A stretch of 64,000 nt of DNA from Winogradskya humida (GTDB lineage Bacteria > Actinomycetota > Actinomycetes > Mycobacteriales > Micromonosporaceae). The translations under genes and the position numbers were made by a program. Location: NCBI RefSeq assembly GCF_016862215.1, contig NZ_BOMN01000089.1, positions 1 through 64,000 on the forward strand. The letters are read 5' to 3'. The notes under the pieces were generated by a model. The model was given only the letters and a program-made list of their open reading frames with translations, made no database searches and was not told the origin of the DNA. Below are positions 61,395-64,000 of the stretch, piece by piece (within the stretch, counting starts at the first letter, position 1; the number at the start of each line of letters is the position of its first letter).

Positions 61395-62300
61395 ATGATC
61401 TTCTCGGTCAGCCCGATCGTTCTGGCGGCTCCCGGCCGCGCTGTTGAGCTGCAGGTCAAGGTGACCGCGCCGACAACCGGTGAGCGCCTGCCGATCATTC
61501 TGGTGTCGCACGGTCACGGCGCGTCGAACAACCTGTCATCACTCAACGGATACGCACCCCTGGTCACCCTCCTCGCCGAGCAGGGTTTCGCCGTGATCCA
61601 GCCGACCCACCTCGACTCGAAAACGCTGACAAAGCAGGTGGATCCCGATGACGCCGAGGCGCCGCTGTTCTGGCGTACCCGGGCGCTCGACATGACCCGC
61701 GTCCTCGACCGGCTCGACACGATCGAGGAAGCGGTCCCGCAGCTGAAAGGGCGCCTGGACCGGGACAACGTCGCCGTTGCCGGGCACTCGCTCGGCGGGC
61801 ACACCGCGAGCCTGCTACTGGGTGCGCGCCTGACCGACCCGCTCGACGGCGGACTGGTCGACCTGGCCGAGCTGCGGATCAAGGCCGGCGTGCTGCTCGC
61901 CGCGCCGGGTCGTGGCGGGGACGCGCTGAGCGAGTTCGCGGCGAAGAACTACTCCTTCTTCTCGACCACCGACTTCACCGGGATGGCCACGCCCGCGCTG
62001 GTGGTCGCCGGTGACCGGGATGCCTCCCCGCACCTGACGACCGCGGGCTGGGAATGGCACACCGACCCGTACCGGCTGGCGCCCGGGCCCAAAGATCTGG
62101 TGGTCCTGGCCGGAGCGGAGCACGGCCTCGGTGGCATTTCGGGGTACGACGCGGCCGAGACCACCGACGAGGATCCCGGGCGCGTTGCCACGGTGGCCCG
62201 GCTCGTTTCGGCGTACCTGCGGAATGCGCTTCTGGGTGATGCCGAGGCGTGGCGGGACGCGCGCGATTCGCTGACGGGTGGCCGGGTCGAGGGCAAGTAA
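61395..62300 (+). CDS. Alpha/beta hydrolase (chlorophyllase/PAF-acetylhydrolase-like)
   Basis: A 301-residue intracellular hydrolase. The oxyanion segment is LVSHGHGASNNL, nucleophile Ser132 lies in AGHSLGGH, the Asp in VVAGDRDASPH and the His in AGAEHGLGG. The layout matches dienelactone-hydrolase/chlorophyllase-like proteins. GAGGAAGG precedes the ATG. The double GGAAC-N3-GTTCC site upstream suggests tight repression by a TetR-type factor not encoded in the neighbourhood. Confidence 0.85.
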   Translation: MIFSVSPIVLAAPGRAVELQVKVTAPTTGERLPIILVSHGHGASNNLSSLNGYAPLVTLLAEQGFAVIQPTHLDSKTLTKQVDPDDAEAPLFWRTRALDMTRVLDRLDTIEEAVPQLKGRLDRDNVAVAGHSLGGHTASLLLGARLTDPLDGGLVDLAELRIKAGVLLAAPGRGGDALSEFAAKNYSFFSTTDFTGMATPALVVAGDRDASPHLTTAGWEWHTDPYRLAPGPKDLVVLAGAEHGLGGISGYDAAETTDEDPGRVATVARLVSAYLRNALLGDAEAWRDARDSLTGGRVEGK

Positions 62301-62310
62301 CGTATCCGCA

Positions 62311-63030
62311 ATGACCGAGCCTGACTTCCGCCACGACGTGAGCGTCACCCTCGTGAAGAGTGCCGCGGCGGACGCGGATGTGCTGTTCGCCGCGCGGGTG
62401 TCGACCGCGGGTGAGGCGTCGCTGGCGGAGCTGGACGCCGACCCCGGGAAGTCCAAGGGCCTGATCAACTACCTGATGCGGGATCGGCACGGTACGCCGT
62501 TCGAGCACAACTCGATGACGTTCCTCGTCCAGGCGCCGATCTTCGTGTTCCGCGAGTTCCACCGGCACCGCGCGGGCTGGTCCTACAACGAGGAGAGCGG
62601 GCGTTACCGGGAGCTGGAGCCGGTGTTCTACACGCCGGCCGCGGACCGCCCGCTCGTGCAGTTCGGGCGTCCCGGAAAGTACGAGTTCGCCGAGGGCACC
62701 GCGGAGCAGCACGAGCGGACGCTCACGGCGATGGAATCCGCGTACCGGCACAGCTATGCGGCGTACCAGGAAATGCTGGCTGCGGGGATCGCCCGGGAAG
62801 TGGCGCGGGCTGTGCTCCCGGTCGGTCTTTTCTCCTCGATGTACGCGACGTGCAACGCCCGCTCGCTGATGCATTTCCTGTCGCTACGCACCAAGCGGGA
62901 CAACGCGAAGGTCCCGTCGTTCCCGCAGCGCGAGATCGAGATGGTGGCGGAGCGGATGGAAGCGGAGTGGGCAGCCCTGATGCCGCTGACCCACGCCGCC
63001 TTCGAGACCCACGGCCGCGTCGCGCCCTAG
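62311..63030 (+). CDS. thyX: FAD-dependent thymidylate synthase
   Basis: A 239-residue flavoprotein making dTMP from dUMP with methylenetetrahydrofolate and NADPH. The FAD/dUMP motif reads FHRHRAGWSYNEESGRY, and the C-terminal RSLMHFLSLRTKRDNAKVPS is typical. The spacing between RHR and Ser is eight residues rather than the textbook seven. The ATG at 62311 is 10 bp after the hydrolase stop. Its TAG overlaps the convergent SMR stop in a CTAG. Confidence 0.95.
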   Translation: MTEPDFRHDVSVTLVKSAAADADVLFAARVSTAGEASLAELDADPGKSKGLINYLMRDRHGTPFEHNSMTFLVQAPIFVFREFHRHRAGWSYNEESGRYRELEPVFYTPAADRPLVQFGRPGKYEFAEGTAEQHERTLTAMESAYRHSYAAYQEMLAAGIAREVARAVLPVGLFSSMYATCNARSLMHFLSLRTKRDNAKVPSFPQREIEMVAERMEAEWAALMPLTHAAFETHGRVAP

Positions 63031-63338
63031 AGGAACTTGAGACCGGCGACCCCGGTGACCACCAGGAGCAGGCAGACGATCCGGGGTAGTGAGGCCGGCT
63101 CGCCGAGCGACACCATCCCGTAGACCGCGGTGACGACGACACCGATGCCGACCCACACGGCGTACCCGGTGCCGACCGGGATGGTGCGCAGCGCATAGCC
63201 GAGACCGGCCATGCTCAGCACGAGCGTGGCGCCGAACAGAGCGGTCGGCAGCGGGCGGCTGAGGCCGGCGCTGCGGTCGAGGGCGGCCGCCCACACCGTT
63301 TCCAGCATTCCGGACAGCACGAGAACGAACCAGGCCAT
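63027..63338 (-). CDS. Small multidrug resistance transporter, SugE/Gdx-like
   Basis: A 103-residue protein with four membrane helices. Helix 1 (AWFVLVLSGMLETVWAAAL) has Glu13, the essential proton/substrate residue, in the GMLETVWA context that resembles SugE/Gdx. Helix 3/4 region LRTIPVGTGYAVWVGIGVV is family-typical. It may export guanidinium or quaternary amines. AAGGTGG precedes the ATG. Confidence 0.9.
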   Translation of the reverse strand: MAWFVLVLSGMLETVWAAALDRSAGLSRPLPTALFGATLVLSMAGLGYALRTIPVGTGYAVWVGIGVVVTAVYGMVSLGEPASLPRIVCLLLVVTGVAGLKFL

Positions 63339-63577
63339 GACGAACCCACCTTTTGACAGCGGTCGTCTTGGCAGGCCGGGTACGACACACACTCGTCCGG
63401 GATGTCCGCGTTGCGGCATCCGTTTCAGGATGGCAAACGGGGCGGGTCCGGGCAACGTCGGCGCCGGTCAGAAAAGTCACCACCTCGAAGATGAATTCTT
63501 CCGGCATCGATCGACGTGATCGGCGTGCGACCTTATCCTTACGACTCCACCAACCCTGGGTTACGGAAGGTCAGCCG

Positions 63578-63910
63578 ATGTCCGACTCGCCAGTTGACGT
63601 CGAGACGTGTCCCGACGGAAGTGTCAAGCTGCGCCCGCACGGCCACATCGGACCGGAGGACGCCGTCGAGCTCCGTCAGGTCCTCGTGCACACCGTCCGG
63701 CACGTCCGCCCCCTGCGCCTGATCCTGGACCTGCACGACGTCTCCGAGCTCGACCCCATCAACCTCGGCACGCTGACCGCGGCGTGCGCGCTCGGCGACG
63801 ACCATCACGTCGTCGTCTTCCTGGACCACTCCTCGGCCCGGATCGCCGCGCAGCTCGCCGCCGCGGGCGTTCCCCACCAGCGTCTCCGGCACATCATGGC
63901 CGTGAATTAA
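63578..63910 (+). CDS. STAS-domain protein (anti-sigma-factor antagonist-like)
   Basis: A 110-residue single STAS domain. The core strands LKLRPHGHIGPEDAVELRQVL and LRLILDLHDVSELDPINLGTL (read with the usual DLxxVxxLD pattern) are visible, but the canonical phosphorylatable Ser after DS is replaced by DP-INL, so it may not be switched by phosphorylation. GGAAGG precedes the ATG. The stop overlaps that of the convergent gene. Confidence 0.75.
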   Translation: MSDSPVDVETCPDGSVKLRPHGHIGPEDAVELRQVLVHTVRHVRPLRLILDLHDVSELDPINLGTLTAACALGDDHHVVVFLDHSSARIAAQLAAAGVPHQRLRHIMAVN

Positions 63911-64000
63911 CCCAGTCCCAGGACCTTCTCCAGCAGCCGGAAGCGGAAAGCCGCCGTGAGCGCGGCGAACCACAGCACCAGTGCCGGCAGCACCACCTCG
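63907..64000 (-). CDS. C-terminal end of a hydrophobic protein, cut by window edge
   Basis: Thirty residues in frame before a TAA at 63907-63909: EVVLPALVLWFAALTAAF then RFRLLEKVLGLG. It looks like the last helix of a membrane protein. The rest lies outside the window. Confidence 0.55.
   Translation of the reverse strand, partial: EVVLPALVLWFAALTAAFRFRLLEKVLGLG

Noticed and set aside
63339..63540. Guanidine riboswitch before the SugE-like gene
   Set aside because: ACGA tetranucleotides are present on the minus strand, but I could not fold two hairpins with ACGR loops or other known guanidine-riboswitch signatures. A covariance-model search would decide.

Overview
The window is chromosomal DNA of a very high G+C Gram-positive bacterium, judged by eye from third-position G/C bias, frequent GTG starts and many overlapping stop/start junctions. 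A lineage such as Actinoplanes or another member of the Micromonosporaceae fits the gene content: many secreted polysaccharidases, a SugE-like exporter, ThyX, a type VII-like toxin cassette and ABC sugar importers without a linked ATPase. This placement is inference. No rRNA, tRNA, CRISPR array, phage or complete insertion sequence was recognised.

Layout. 1-9.6 kb holds an MFS exporter (cut by the window edge), a DinB-like protein, a CHASE3 histidine kinase, a divergent MarR/MFS/aldo-keto reductase unit, a LacI regulator with a repetitive tail, and a methyltransferase. 9.6-12.6 kb has a low-complexity region, a secreted alpha-amylase with a starch-binding domain, and a lone Roadblock protein. 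12.7-17.4 kb has an aldehyde dehydrogenase, a divergent TetR/SDR pair and a repeat protein.

17.4-28.8 kb is a coherent lipid-degradation locus. A leftward operon encodes a ChoD-like GMC oxidoreductase, TetR, acyl-CoA synthetase, Baeyer-Villiger-like monooxygenase and AMACR-like racemase. The divergent rightward operon encodes an alpha/beta hydrolase, acyl-CoA dehydrogenase, thiolase and FadB-like protein. Three copies of one 15-bp palindrome lie at its internal promoters. 28.9-34.2 kb carries a secreted metal-dependent hydrolase, an MFS/beta-glucosidase pair and a TetR gene.

34.3-37.3 kb is a compact type VII-secretion-associated cassette: YbaB-like protein, EspC-like protein, a WXG-type effector with an ADP-ribosyltransferase/TNT-like C-terminus, a candidate immunity protein and an SseB-like protein.

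37.3-53 kb is a pectin/uronate utilisation locus. A leftward operon has LacI, a sugar-binding protein, two permeases, a DUF624 protein and a TPR protein. The divergent operon has an oxidoreductase, UxaC, a fuconate-dehydratase-like enzyme, UxuB-like dehydrogenase and a second oxidoreductase. Nearby are a PmoA-like protein, a secreted arabinanase and a PL1 pectate lyase. LacI-type palindromes link the central promoter to the pectate lyase promoter.

53-64 kb has a GT39-like membrane glycosyltransferase with glycine-rich inserts, an AI-2E family transporter, a PL3 pectate lyase, a P-loop kinase, several small conserved genes, a hydrolase behind a double palindrome, ThyX, a SugE-like transporter and a STAS protein.

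A theme of the first 16 kb is short tandem repeats at or just after gene 3' ends. Several copy the stop codon, and one forms a chain of overlapping start/stop mini-ORFs.
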